A stretch of DNA of 64,000 nucleotides from Pseudomonas protegens (GCF_003363755.1 NZ_CP031396.1:4868501-4932500), one strand, 5' to 3'. Counted from the first letter of the stretch, positions 34,873 through 43,664 are shown. Numbers and translations: made by a program. Notes: generated by a model from the letters alone, not told the origin.

Positions 34873-35913
34873 ATGGACGAATTGGCAAATATCGTCACCC
34901 TGACGGTGGACGGGCTGGACTACAGCGGCTGGAAGAGCGTGGAGATCAGCGCCGACCTGGAGCGTCAGTTCCGCACCTTCAGCCTCAACATCACCTGGCA
35001 ATGGCCGGGGCAGGATGCGCAGGTACGCATCCGCCCGGGCGCTCGCTGCCAGGTGCGCATCGGTTGCGACCTGGTGCTCACCGGGCATGTCTACAAGGCG
35101 CCGATCAGCTATGACGGCCAGCAGATCAGCCTGAGCGTCCAGGGCAGTTCCTTGACCCAGGATCTGGTGGATTGCGCGGCCATCAACCGGCCGAGTCAGT
35201 GGCGCCAGCAGGACGTGCTGAGCATCGTCCGCGCCCTGGCCGGCTCCTATGGGGTCGGGGTGCGCAGCGAGATCGCTCCAACCAGCAAGCTGCACACCCA
35301 CAGCATCGTGCCGGGGGAGACGGTGTTCGCCTCCATCGACCGTTTGCTGACCCTGTACCGGGTATTTTCCACCGACGACGCCGACGGTTACCTGCTGCTG
35401 GCGGCGCCGGGCAGTGGTGGGCGCGCCAGCGATGCCCTGGAGCTGGGCAAGAACATCCTCTCGGCCAATGCACCGATGGATTTTTCCGCGGTGTTTTCCG
35501 AGTACCGGGTGATCGGCCAGCACAAGGGCAGCGACCAGAGCAGTGGGGCTGCAGTCAGCGAAGTATCCGGCCAGTCCAGCGATGCCAGTGCTTCACGCAA
35601 ACGGGTGACGGTGATCAGCGAGGCGGCGCAACTGAGTGCCGAGCTGGCTCAGCAGCGCGCTGACTGGGAGTGCGGCACCCGCACCGGCAAGGCCCTGACC
35701 ACCACCTACCAGGTGCAGGGCTGGCGCCAGAGCAATGGCGATTTGTGGCGCCACAACACCCTGGTGCGAGTGATCGACCCGGTGCTGGGGTTCGACCGGG
35801 ACATGCTGATCTCCAAGGTCACCTGGTCGCTGTCCGAGCAGGGCTCGATCACCACCCTGCAGGTGGCGCCGCCGCAGACCTTCGACGCCAACCCGACACC
35901 CGGCAACACCTGA
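34873..35913 (+). CDS. Tailocin 2 baseplate hub protein (Mu gp44/P-like)
   Basis: The 346-residue hub protein (IVTLTVDGLDYSGWKSVEISADLERQFRTFSL; late GRLWRHNTLVRV-like segment DLWRHNTLVRVIDP) is the Mu P type, functionally equivalent to gpD of tailocin 1. Starts 4 nt after the previous stop. Confidence 0.92.
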   Translation: MDELANIVTLTVDGLDYSGWKSVEISADLERQFRTFSLNITWQWPGQDAQVRIRPGARCQVRIGCDLVLTGHVYKAPISYDGQQISLSVQGSSLTQDLVDCAAINRPSQWRQQDVLSIVRALAGSYGVGVRSEIAPTSKLHTHSIVPGETVFASIDRLLTLYRVFSTDDADGYLLLAAPGSGGRASDALELGKNILSANAPMDFSAVFSEYRVIGQHKGSDQSSGAAVSEVSGQSSDASASRKRVTVISEAAQLSAELAQQRADWECGTRTGKALTTTYQVQGWRQSNGDLWRHNTLVRVIDPVLGFDRDMLISKVTWSLSEQGSITTLQVAPPQTFDANPTPGNT

Positions 35914-35928
35914 AACCCGCGCCCATCC

Positions 35929-36004
35929 GTAGGCGCCGGGTGGCCGGCGAAGGCATCCGGCCCGAAACCGCGCAACCCCTGTTCGCCGGCAAGCCGGCTC
36001 CTAC
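35929..36004. repeat. REP/BIME element inside the tailocin 2 operon
   Basis: Arms GTAGGCGCCGGGTGGCCGGC (35929-35948) and GCCGGCAAGCCGGCTCCTAC (35985-36004) are oppositely oriented REPs of the GTAGGAGCCGGCTTGCCGGCGA type. They fill the only sizeable gap (108 bp) between baseplate genes. Confidence 0.8.
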
Positions 36005-36021
36005 CCTCCAAGGAACTCAGC

Positions 36022-36528
36022 ATGAGCCTACTGACACGCCTGTTGGCGCGGGGCACCGTGGTGCTCGCCAACTCGGCCAACAAACTGCAATCGCTGCAAA
36101 TGCGCCTTACCGCCGGCGAGGTCAACGACGACATGGAGCATTTCGAGCCTTACGGTTTCACCAGCAATCCCCTGGCCGGCGCCGAGGGCATCGCCACCTT
36201 CCTCGGCGGCGACCGGTCACACGCGGTGGTGCTGGTGGTGGCGGACCGGCGCTATCGCCTCAAGGCCCTGGCTGCCGGCGAAGTGGCGATCTACACCGAC
36301 GAGGGCGACAAGATCCACTTCAAGCGCGGGCGGGTCATCGATATCGACACCGCGACCTTGAATATCCGCGCCAGCAGCGGCGTCAACATCGACAGCCCGA
36401 CCCTGAGCATGAGCGGCAAGATCGTCTCCCAGGGCGATCAGGTCGCCGCCGGCATCAGCCAGATCAACCACGTCCACAGCGGCGTGCAACCCGGCCCGGC
36501 GCAGACCGGCGCGCCGGTGGGAGGTTAA
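36022..36528 (+). CDS. Tailocin 2 spike/baseplate assembly protein (Mu gp45-like)
   Basis: The 168-residue protein of the Mu gp45 / gpV type has an OB-like core and a terminal beta-helix, ending NHVHSGVQPGP with the HxH iron-binding tip. It is the membrane-piercing spike of tailocin 2. AAGGAACTC site before the ATG. Confidence 0.92.
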   Translation: MSLLTRLLARGTVVLANSANKLQSLQMRLTAGEVNDDMEHFEPYGFTSNPLAGAEGIATFLGGDRSHAVVLVVADRRYRLKALAAGEVAIYTDEGDKIHFKRGRVIDIDTATLNIRASSGVNIDSPTLSMSGKIVSQGDQVAAGISQINHVHSGVQPGPAQTGAPVGG

Positions 36529-36530
36529 GC

Positions 36531-36929
36531 ATGTTCGCCACCTATGACCTGAAGAACGCCCTGACCCGGGCCGTGGAAATCAGCCTGTTCACCTGGCGCC
36601 GTGCTGCTGATGACGACGCTCTGGACGATGACCAGCGCTACGGCTGGTGGGGCGACAGTTTTCCCACGGTGGCCGACGACCGCATCGGCTCGCGGCTGTG
36701 GCTGCTGCGCCGGGTCAAGCTCAGCCGGCAGACCCAGCTCGACGCCGAGTTCTATGCCCGCGAGGCCTTGCAGTGGCTGATCGACGATGGCCACTGCAAC
36801 GCCGTGGAGATCATGACCGAGCGCCTCGACGCCCAGCGTCTGAACCTGCGCACGGTGCTGATCCTGGCCGACGGCGAACGCCTGGACCTCAACCCCACTC
36901 ACAGTTGGCAGGTGACCTATGCCGTTTGA
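36531..36929 (+). CDS. Tailocin 2 baseplate protein (Mu gp46-like)
   Basis: The 132-residue protein starts at ATG 36531 behind GGGAGG. GP46-family features are YGWWGDSFP and IGSRLWLLRRVKLS. It is the wedge protein analogous to gpW. Overlaps the next gene by 11 bp. Confidence 0.92.
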   Translation: MFATYDLKNALTRAVEISLFTWRRAADDDALDDDQRYGWWGDSFPTVADDRIGSRLWLLRRVKLSRQTQLDAEFYAREALQWLIDDGHCNAVEIMTERLDAQRLNLRTVLILADGERLDLNPTHSWQVTYAV

Positions 36930-37959
36930 AACCCCTTCGCTGCCGGTGCTGATTCAGCGCACCCAAAGCGACCTGGCCAGCGACTCGCTGCGCCAGTCCG
37001 ATGCCCAAGTGCTGGCCCGCACCCTGAGCGGTGCCGCCTTTGGCCTGTATGGCTACCTGGATTGGATCGCCGAGCAGATCCTCCCGGACAAGGCCGATGA
37101 GTCGACCCTGGAACGCATCGCTGCCCTGCGCCTGAACCAGCCGCGCAAGGCCGCCCAGGCGGCCCGTGGCAGCGTCAGCTTCAACGCCGCGGCCGGTGCC
37201 GTGCTGGATGTCGACACCCTGCTGCAGAGCAGCGACGGTCGCAGCTACAAGGTGACGGCCGCCCGCACCGCCATCGCGGGGCTCAACAGCACCACTATCC
37301 AGGCGGTCGATGGCGGGACCCTGGGCAATGCCGATGCGGGCCTGGAATTGACCGCGGTACAGCCGGTGCAAGGCATCGGCAACGCATTCACCGTCCTGGC
37401 CCCGGGGCTGACCGGTGGCGTAGCCCGGGAAAGCCTCGAATCCCTGCGCTCCCGGGTGATCCGTTCCTACCGGATCATTCCCCACGGCGGCTCGGCGGAC
37501 GACTACGAAACCTGGGCCCTGGAATGCCCGGGGATCACCCGTGCCTGGTGCCGGCGCAATTACCTGGGGCCGGGCACTGTGGGCCTGTTCGTCATGCGTG
37601 ACGATGATCCGCAGCCGATCCCCAACGCCGAGCAACTGGCGCAGGTTCAGGCGTATATCGAGCCGCTGCGCCCGGTGACCGCCGAAGTGCATGTACTGGC
37701 CCCGGTGATGCTGCCGGTGACCTACACGTTGCGCCTGACCCCCGACACCAGCGCGGTGCGCGCCGCGGTCGAGGACCAGCTGCGCGATCTGCACAGCCGC
37801 GAGGCCGGCCTGGGCCAGACCCTGTTGCTCAGCCATATCCGCGAAGCCATCAGCAGCGCCACCGGCGAGCAGGATCACCAACTGCTGGCGCCCTTGGCCG
37901 ATGTGCCGGCGGCGAACAATCAGTTGCTGGTATTCGGAGGTTGCCAATGGCAGCAATAA
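36919..37959 (+). CDS. Tailocin 2 baseplate J-like protein (Mu gp47-like)
   Basis: The 346-residue baseplate J family protein has VLARTLSGAAFGLYGYLDWIAEQI and the core SYRIIPHGGSADDYETWALECPGITRAWC. It is the wedge component equivalent to gpJ. Overlaps the next gene. Confidence 0.93.
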   Translation: MPFETPSLPVLIQRTQSDLASDSLRQSDAQVLARTLSGAAFGLYGYLDWIAEQILPDKADESTLERIAALRLNQPRKAAQAARGSVSFNAAAGAVLDVDTLLQSSDGRSYKVTAARTAIAGLNSTTIQAVDGGTLGNADAGLELTAVQPVQGIGNAFTVLAPGLTGGVARESLESLRSRVIRSYRIIPHGGSADDYETWALECPGITRAWCRRNYLGPGTVGLFVMRDDDPQPIPNAEQLAQVQAYIEPLRPVTAEVHVLAPVMLPVTYTLRLTPDTSAVRAAVEDQLRDLHSREAGLGQTLLLSHIREAISSATGEQDHQLLAPLADVPAANNQLLVFGGCQWQQ

Positions 37960-38546
37960 GAAGCGCCGCCCAGTACCAGGATCAGTTGCGCAGCCTGCTG
38001 CCCAGCGGCCCGGCCTGGGACCCGGAGCGGGTGCCGGAGCTTGAGCGAGTGTTGCAGGGCGTCTCCCAGGAGCTGGCGCGCATCGACGCCCGGGCCGTGG
38101 ACCTGCAAAACGAAATGGACCCGGCCAGCGTCAGCGAACTGGTGACCGATTGGGAAAAGGTCATGAACCTGCCCGATCCCTGCCTGGGCCTGACCCCGCT
38201 GTTCGAAGACCGGCGCCTGGCCGTGCGCCGCCGCCTGTTGGCGGTGGGCAGCCAGCGCGCTGCCTACTTCGTCGAAATCGCCCGCAGCCAGGGCTACCCC
38301 AATGCCAGCGTCACTGAGCTGAGTACCCCGCGCATGGGCCGCTCACGCTTTGGTCATGCGCATTTCGGCACCTGGCGCGCGAACTTCATGTGGACCCTCA
38401 ATACCGGCGGCCGCCGGCAACTGGGCCGGCGTTTCGGCGCGAGCTATTGGGGCGAACGTTTTGGCATGAATCCGGGGAGCGCCCTGGAGTGCCTTATCCA
38501 TCGCAGTACACCGGCGCATACCCAGGTGTACATCAACTATGACTAG
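37947..38546 (+). CDS. Tailocin 2 tail protein (Mu gp48-like, DUF2313)
   Basis: The 199-residue protein starts at ATG 37947 behind GGAGG, inside the end of the gp47-like gene. The DUF2313/YmfQ-type YQDQLRSLLPSGPAWD and the C-terminal HRSTPAHTQVYINYD are clear. It links baseplate to fibre, like gpI. Confidence 0.92.
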   Translation: MAAIRSAAQYQDQLRSLLPSGPAWDPERVPELERVLQGVSQELARIDARAVDLQNEMDPASVSELVTDWEKVMNLPDPCLGLTPLFEDRRLAVRRRLLAVGSQRAAYFVEIARSQGYPNASVTELSTPRMGRSRFGHAHFGTWRANFMWTLNTGGRRQLGRRFGASYWGERFGMNPGSALECLIHRSTPAHTQVYINYD

Positions 38547-38561
38547 AGAAGACAAGAACAA

Positions 38562-39125
38562 GTGGATTATCCGAAAAGTGTTCCCAGCGTAGGGCTGGTG
38601 AACGGCAAGTTTGTCGACGAGAACCCGGTCACGGGGCAAGTCGGCTCACTGATTTCCTCGCAATGGGGAAACGCGGTTACCGATGAATTGCTCAATGTGA
38701 TTCGTGCGGGTGGGAAGGAGCCGGCCGAGGCCGAGCACGACCAGTTGCTGGCGGCGATCAAGGCGATCGTCCGGGATTCGATACCGCCAGAGAAGATTCG
38801 CAGCACCTTGGCCGAGTACGGCATCACCGACGCCTACACCAAGTCGGTGACCTACACCAAGGCCGAGATCGAGGCACTGTTGAAGAACATGTCGGCCCTG
38901 CCGGTGGGGACCATGGTGCCGTTTCCTAAAGGCACGGTGCCGGCGGGGTTCCTGGAGGTGGATGGCAGTGTGCAGAGCGCTGCGACTTATCCGGATCTGG
39001 CGGCTTATTTGGGGACGACCTTCAACACCGGGGGCGAGGGCGCGGGTAACTTCCGGTTGCCTGAGTCGCGGGGGGAGTTCTTTCGAGGTTGGGACCATGG
39101 TCGTGGCGTCGATAGTGGACGGAGT
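38562..39125 (+). repeat. Long direct repeat, copy A (fibre 5' part)
   Basis: About 560 bp, nearly identical to 40831-41394 apart from the first 50 bp and scattered third-position changes. The copies are spaced 2,269 bp apart. Confidence 0.85.
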
Positions 39126-40373
39126 ATTGGCAGTCGACAGGCCGCAACAATTGTCAGTGCGGGTGATGGGACGAAGACATCTGCTGCTGTTGTTTCGTTT
39201 TACAACGGCGCTGATGACAGCATTGAAGCCCATAAGTCGAGGCTTAACTCTGATGGCACACCTTCGTTCCCTCTGACCGGTATTTTAGATATTAATGCAG
39301 GGGCCACTGGATCTGATGCTACTCCTTACTCGGCTATGTATGTCCGCCCGCGCAACCTGGCAGTCATGTGGTGCATCAAAGCCTGGAACGCACCGAGCAA
39401 TCAGGGAAACATCGATGTCGCTGCTCTAGCTGCCGAAGTTCAGAAGCTCAAAGCTCTATCGGGTAGCAGCTATCAGGGACTCTACGTTTCTGCTTCGGGA
39501 ACCAATGCACTGATCTCGGTGAAGGCTCGCAGCCTGATTGTCGGTAAAGGTAGTGCGGCACAGGCATTGAATGCCGTGGACCTGAGTATCAACCTGCAAA
39601 CCATAGGTCTGAACGGTCTCGATAGCGGTGTGCTTGCGGCTTCCAGTTGGTACAGCGCCTGGGTTGTATCCAATGGCACTCAAGTCGCCGGTATTGCTGC
39701 CTTGATGCCGGCAGTCCAGTGTTCGACCATCGTCGGTTCGGCAGTCGTTACCGGCATTGCCAGCACTTCTTCAATGCGTGTTGGAATGCCGTTCGGTGGA
39801 GCAAGCTTTCCGCCAGGAACTTTCATCAAGTCTGTTGACTCGTCGAGTCAGATCACGGCGAGCGTGCCTGCGCTCATGACCGCCGTAGATACAACGCTGA
39901 GGTTTGTGTTTGAACCGATTATTCCCGCAGGTTTCATTGCGGCACGCGTGAGCGCATTTTTCACAGACGCTACGGCAAACCGATACCCACTGTCATATGT
40001 ACAGGCCGGTCGGAGCAGTCGTTACAAAGTTGCGTCAGGTTCGAACCTGGCATCACTTCCAATGATGGCGTCGGGGGCCATGGGGACCGCCACAGCTCTT
40101 GTTGCTGTCAGCATTTTCCAGTTTGTTCCGCCAACGGCCACAGGTATCTGCCTTCAACTACTTGGGGCAACCAACAGCAACTCTTCAGCTGCGCCAAACG
40201 CAAGTTACATCGGTGGTTACATTGGGCCCAATAGTCCACCGCTCAATAGCACCGGCTCTACTAATACGCAGCACAATACCCAGGGGCGGTTTGTGCTGGA
40301 GGAGCCAAGAGTTTACTACTGGGGAGCAGGCGCCGCAGGGCTGATGTGTTATGGCTGGGAGGACGATGTATGA
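38562..40373 (+). CDS. Tailocin 2 tail fibre, copy A
   Basis: The 603-residue fibre starts with GTG at 38562. Domains: N-terminal attachment region (1-105), tail-collar domain (about 115-185, LPVGTMVPFPKGTVPAGFLEVDGS), variable insert (185-255), RPRNLAVMWCIKAWN segment, then a beta-rich C-terminal tip (about 300-603). The N-terminal 190 residues are nearly identical to copy B at 40831. The tip decides target strain range. Confidence 0.92.
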   Translation: MDYPKSVPSVGLVNGKFVDENPVTGQVGSLISSQWGNAVTDELLNVIRAGGKEPAEAEHDQLLAAIKAIVRDSIPPEKIRSTLAEYGITDAYTKSVTYTKAEIEALLKNMSALPVGTMVPFPKGTVPAGFLEVDGSVQSAATYPDLAAYLGTTFNTGGEGAGNFRLPESRGEFFRGWDHGRGVDSGRSIGSRQAATIVSAGDGTKTSAAVVSFYNGADDSIEAHKSRLNSDGTPSFPLTGILDINAGATGSDATPYSAMYVRPRNLAVMWCIKAWNAPSNQGNIDVAALAAEVQKLKALSGSSYQGLYVSASGTNALISVKARSLIVGKGSAAQALNAVDLSINLQTIGLNGLDSGVLAASSWYSAWVVSNGTQVAGIAALMPAVQCSTIVGSAVVTGIASTSSMRVGMPFGGASFPPGTFIKSVDSSSQITASVPALMTAVDTTLRFVFEPIIPAGFIAARVSAFFTDATANRYPLSYVQAGRSSRYKVASGSNLASLPMMASGAMGTATALVAVSIFQFVPPTATGICLQLLGATNSNSSAAPNASYIGGYIGPNSPPLNSTGSTNTQHNTQGRFVLEEPRVYYWGAGAAGLMCYGWEDDV

Positions 40374-40732
40374 GTTGGGCTGTACGAAATGATGGTGTTC
40401 AGGGGGGGCGTGCGATAGAGGGGGCTGATGAGCTTTTTCCGAATGAAGTTTATTCAGAATTTGAGCCCGTGCAGGTGATGCCTTCCCCTCCTAGTATTGA
40501 AGAGCTTTCTGTTCTAGCGAAGGCACAACGAAGTGAGTTGCTGACGTTAGCTGCATACAGGATGGGCCCATTACAGGATGCAATGGATATCGGTTGTATT
40601 ACAGACGTAGAAGCAAGGCAGCTTTTGCTGTGGAAAAACTATCGAATCAGTCTTAATAGGATTGAGGAGCAGGATTTATTTTCGAGTGATTTTCAGTGGC
40701 CTCTATCTCCAGATGAAATATTGAATCAATAA
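40370..40732 (+). CDS. Tail fibre assembly chaperone, copy A
   Basis: The 120-residue protein starts at ATG 40370, overlapping the fibre stop (ATGA). It is AT-rich relative to its neighbours. It starts SWAVRNDG and has LLTLAAYRMGPLQDAMD; related to the 115-residue chaperone at 42600. Each chaperone is presumably matched to its own fibre tip. Confidence 0.82.
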   Translation: MSWAVRNDGVQGGRAIEGADELFPNEVYSEFEPVQVMPSPPSIEELSVLAKAQRSELLTLAAYRMGPLQDAMDIGCITDVEARQLLLWKNYRISLNRIEEQDLFSSDFQWPLSPDEILNQ

Positions 40733-40733
40733 G

Positions 40734-40757
40734 CGCCCCGCCTCGCCGGGGCGTTTT
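40734..40757 (+). terminator. Terminator-like hairpin at the end of fibre cassette A
   Basis: CGCCCCG (40734-40740) and CGGGGCG (40747-40753) followed by TTTTCTTTT, starting two bases after the stop codon. Confidence 0.75.
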
Positions 40758-40830
40758 CTTTTCCAGTTTTCTAACTATGTCCACACCGAGCTGTGTCGGT
40801 GTGGATGAATGACAACGAGAGGACAGACGA

Positions 40831-41394
40831 GTGGATTATCCAAAGAGTGTGCCAAGTGTTGGGTTGGTTAATGGGAAGTTTGTCGACGAGAACCCGGTCA
40901 CGGGGCAAGTCGGCTCACTGATTTCTTCCGACTGGGGAAATGCGGTGACCGATGAATTGCTCAACGTGATTCGTGCGGGTGGGAAGGAGCCGGCCGAGGC
41001 CGAGCATGACCAGTTGTTGGCGGCGATCAAGGCGATCGTCCGTGATTCGATTCCGCCGGAAAAGATCCGCACGACTTTGGCCGAGTATGGGATCACCGAT
41101 GCGTACACCAAGTCGGTGACCTACACCAAGGCCGAGATCGAAGCGTTGCTGAAGAACATGTCGGCCTTGCCGGTGGGGGCCATGGTGCCGTTTCCCAAGG
41201 GCACGGTGCCGCCGGGATTCCTGGAGGTGGACGGCAGTGTGCAGAGTGCTGCGACCTATCCGGATCTGGCGGCTTATCTGGGGACGACCTTCAACACCGG
41301 GGGCGAGGGCGCGGGTAACTTCCGTTTGCCGGAGTCGCGGGGGGAGTTTTTGCGGGGTTGGGATCATGGACGGGGGGTGGATGGCGGTCGAGTA
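40831..41394 (+). repeat. Long direct repeat, copy B (fibre 5' part)
   Basis: Partner of 38562-39125. Recombination between the copies would delete or duplicate one fibre/chaperone cassette and swap tips. Confidence 0.85.
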
Positions 41395-42603
41395 ATTGGC
41401 AGTTATCAACTTAGTGAAAACAAGAGCCATACACACTCTTATAAAACCAAGCAAACGGCGATGCCTCAAAGCGGTTCTACTAGTGTGTGTTGGGTTGGAG
41501 AGCTGGACGCAACAACTAGCGCGTCTGGGGGGGACGAGTCACGGCCTCGAAATCTGGCTGTAATGTGGTGCATCAAAGCTTGGAATGCTCCTGTCAATGA
41601 GGGGGCAGTGGATATCTCGACCTTGCTTTTGGAACTTCAGCGAGTCAAAGCAATGGCTGCTGTTGGGGAGCCTCAAAAGCTTTTTGTTTCTGCTTCTGGT
41701 CATAACTCCATAGTCGGTATTAGAGCGCAGCGGCTCATTGTTGGAACTGCTGGGGCAGCATCAGTGTCAAGTGATGTCAATGTAAGCATTAACCTCGCGA
41801 TCAACGGATTGAATGGACTTGATCAGGGAGTGGTTGCAGCCTCAAGTTGGTACAGCGGGTGGGTAGCAACCAATGGTGAGGTAGTAGCCGGAATTGCGGC
41901 TCTGATGCCTACCATCAAGGTGAACGCAACTGCTGGTTCGAATGTGGTTACCGGCATTACCAGCACTGCATTGATGCGCAAGGGAATGGCTTTTGCGGGG
42001 GGGGCTTTCCCTCCTGGAACCGTGGTCCAGTCGGTCGATTCTGCCAATCAGATTACAGCCAGTCATCCGGCGACGCAGACGCTTGGTGCGACACCTGTGT
42101 TGTTTGTTTATGAACCAATGCTTCCTGCTGGTTTTACCGCAGTGCGGGTAACTTCGTTTTTTACTGATGCTGCCAACAAGTATCCGCTTCGATACCGGCA
42201 ACGCGGGTCTAAGGTGCAGTGGCTGTTGGCGGCAGGCACCAATGTTGTGTCTAACCGATTTGTGGCGGCTGGGGTTGTTGGCAGTTGGAACTCCACTGCA
42301 CCAACTTGGGGGGAAGTGTCGTTGGTCAATTTTGTACCGCCCACTGCGGTATCTGTCTCTCTTACAGCTATTACCAGTTACAACGGCGGCGCTCAGTCGA
42401 ATGTCTGTATCGCTTCCAACTCAAGTTACCTGGGGACTCGCAGCTCCTCGGCTTCGCAGATATCGACGACTATTGCCGGTGGTACGGGGACTGCTCCGGA
42501 TGTCATGTCGGCAGAAGTTGTACTTGAGGGCATGAGTATTTACGTCGTGTCTCAAACCGCGGCAGGGGCCGTAGCAATTCATGGGTATGAGGAGGTTTTA
42601 TGA
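40831..42603 (+). CDS. Tailocin 2 tail fibre, copy B
   Basis: The 590-residue fibre starts with GTG behind GAGAGGACAG. It has the same domain order as copy A: near-identical first 190 residues including the collar domain, a shorter insert (KSHTHSYKTKQ), and a C-terminal tip clearly homologous to but diverged from copy A (for example LFVSASGHNSIVGIRAQRL against LYVSASGTNALISVKARSL). Possibly a second receptor specificity for the same baseplate. Confidence 0.92.
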   Translation: MDYPKSVPSVGLVNGKFVDENPVTGQVGSLISSDWGNAVTDELLNVIRAGGKEPAEAEHDQLLAAIKAIVRDSIPPEKIRTTLAEYGITDAYTKSVTYTKAEIEALLKNMSALPVGAMVPFPKGTVPPGFLEVDGSVQSAATYPDLAAYLGTTFNTGGEGAGNFRLPESRGEFLRGWDHGRGVDGGRVIGSYQLSENKSHTHSYKTKQTAMPQSGSTSVCWVGELDATTSASGGDESRPRNLAVMWCIKAWNAPVNEGAVDISTLLLELQRVKAMAAVGEPQKLFVSASGHNSIVGIRAQRLIVGTAGAASVSSDVNVSINLAINGLNGLDQGVVAASSWYSGWVATNGEVVAGIAALMPTIKVNATAGSNVVTGITSTALMRKGMAFAGGAFPPGTVVQSVDSANQITASHPATQTLGATPVLFVYEPMLPAGFTAVRVTSFFTDAANKYPLRYRQRGSKVQWLLAAGTNVVSNRFVAAGVVGSWNSTAPTWGEVSLVNFVPPTAVSVSLTAITSYNGGAQSNVCIASNSSYLGTRSSSASQISTTIAGGTGTAPDVMSAEVVLEGMSIYVVSQTAAGAVAIHGYEEVL

Positions 42604-42947
42604 GCTTTGCAGTACGCAATGATGGTCAAGGCTGGCGTGCGGTCAATGTTGAAGAGGATCTTCTTCCAGGAGAGTACTTCTCGGAACAGGCACCGTTGGA
42701 AACTGTGTTTCCTCCTTCTTCGATTGATGACGTGCTGGGGCGGCGAGATCAGCTCCTGGCAATTGCGACAAACCGCATGGGGCCTTTGCAGGACGCGATT
42801 GATACTGATATCGCCAATGCCGGCGAAGTTGAACAGCTGAAACTCTGGAAGCTTTACCGGATAGCGTTGAATCGACTTCAGCAGCAACCAGGATTTCCCT
42901 CCGATGTCGATTGGCCGCAATCGCCCGATCAAATCCCCGCTCAATAA
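42600..42947 (+). CDS. Tail fibre assembly chaperone, copy B
   Basis: The 115-residue protein overlaps the end of fibre B (ATGA). It shares MSxAVRNDG and AxxRMGPLQDAxD with copy A but differs elsewhere, consistent with co-variation with the fibre tip. It ends FPSDVDWPQSPDQIPAQ, typical of fibre-assembly proteins. Confidence 0.85.
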   Translation: MSFAVRNDGQGWRAVNVEEDLLPGEYFSEQAPLETVFPPSSIDDVLGRRDQLLAIATNRMGPLQDAIDTDIANAGEVEQLKLWKLYRIALNRLQQQPGFPSDVDWPQSPDQIPAQ

Positions 42948-42973
42948 ACGCCCCGCATCGCCGGGGCGTTTTC
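42948..42973 (+). terminator. Terminator-like hairpin at the end of fibre cassette B
   Basis: ACGCCCCG (42948-42955) and CGGGGCGT (42962-42969), then TTTTCTT. Third member of the chaperone-end hairpin family. Confidence 0.75.
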
Positions 42974-42996
42974 TTATCCATTTACAAACACCGACC

Positions 42997-43560
42997 ATGC
43001 CAATCACCGAACAACAACTGCAACAAATCATGCCTAACGCCCGCCGCCAAGCGGGCGTTTTTGTTTCTCCACTCAACACCGCCATGGCTCATCGGCAGAT
43101 CGATACGCCGAAGCGCCAGGCGGCCTTTCTTGCCCAGATCGGTCACGAATCCGGGCAACTGCAATACGTGCGCGAGCTGGGCAGTGATCAATACCTGAGC
43201 AAGTACGACACCGGCACGCTCGCGGCACGCCTGGGCAACACCCCCGAGGCCGATGGCGACGGCCAGCGGTATCGCGGGCGTGGGCTGATCCAGATCACCG
43301 GGCGCAGCAACTATCGCCAGTGCAGCCTCGGGCTGTTTGGCGATGAGCGCCTGCTGGAGTTGCCCGAGCTGCTGGAGCAGCCGCAATGGGCCGCCGAGTC
43401 GGCGGCCTGGTTCTGGGAGCGCGGCGGACTCAATGCCCTGGCCGACCGCGATGAGTTCAACAGCATCACCCGTCGCATCAATGGCGGTTTGAACGGCTTG
43501 CAGGATCGCCTGCAACTCTGGGCCAGGGCGCGGGCGGTGCTGTGCCTGCCCGTGGTCTGA
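42997..43560 (+). CDS. GH19 endolysin
   Basis: This 187-residue GH19 (chitinase-like) muramidase/endolysin has FLAQIGHESGQLQYVREL with the catalytic Glu, and YRGRGLIQITGRSNY. No signal peptide, so it depends on the holin. The ATG at 42997 has no visible Shine-Dalgarno sequence, and a terminator-like hairpin lies inside codons 14-22 (43036-43062). It degrades peptidoglycan to release both tailocins. Confidence 0.93.
   Translation: MPITEQQLQQIMPNARRQAGVFVSPLNTAMAHRQIDTPKRQAAFLAQIGHESGQLQYVRELGSDQYLSKYDTGTLAARLGNTPEADGDGQRYRGRGLIQITGRSNYRQCSLGLFGDERLLELPELLEQPQWAAESAAWFWERGGLNALADRDEFNSITRRINGGLNGLQDRLQLWARARAVLCLPVV
43036..43062 (+). terminator. Terminator-like hairpin inside the endolysin coding region
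   Basis: AACGCCCGC (43036-43044) and GCGGGCGTT (43051-43059), 6-nt loop, followed by a T run. It codes for NARRQAGVF. Ribosomes would melt it when the gene is translated; otherwise transcription may stop early. Confidence 0.55.
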
Positions 43561-43584
43561 GTTCATGGGGAGGCGGGCACCTTC

Positions 43585-43664
43585 TGTAGCCGCTGCCGTA
43601 GGCTTCGATTGGACCTGGAGGGAAGGTCCTGCGGACCTTTTCGCAGCCTGCGGCAGCGGCTACA
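43585..43664. repeat. REP/BIME element between endolysin and Rz
   Basis: TGTAGCCGCTGCCGTAGG (43585-43602) and CCTGCGGCAGCGGCTACA (43647-43664) face each other, with an inner AGGTCCTGCGGACCT palindrome. Same family as 409-509. It sits inside the lysis cassette. Confidence 0.85.
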
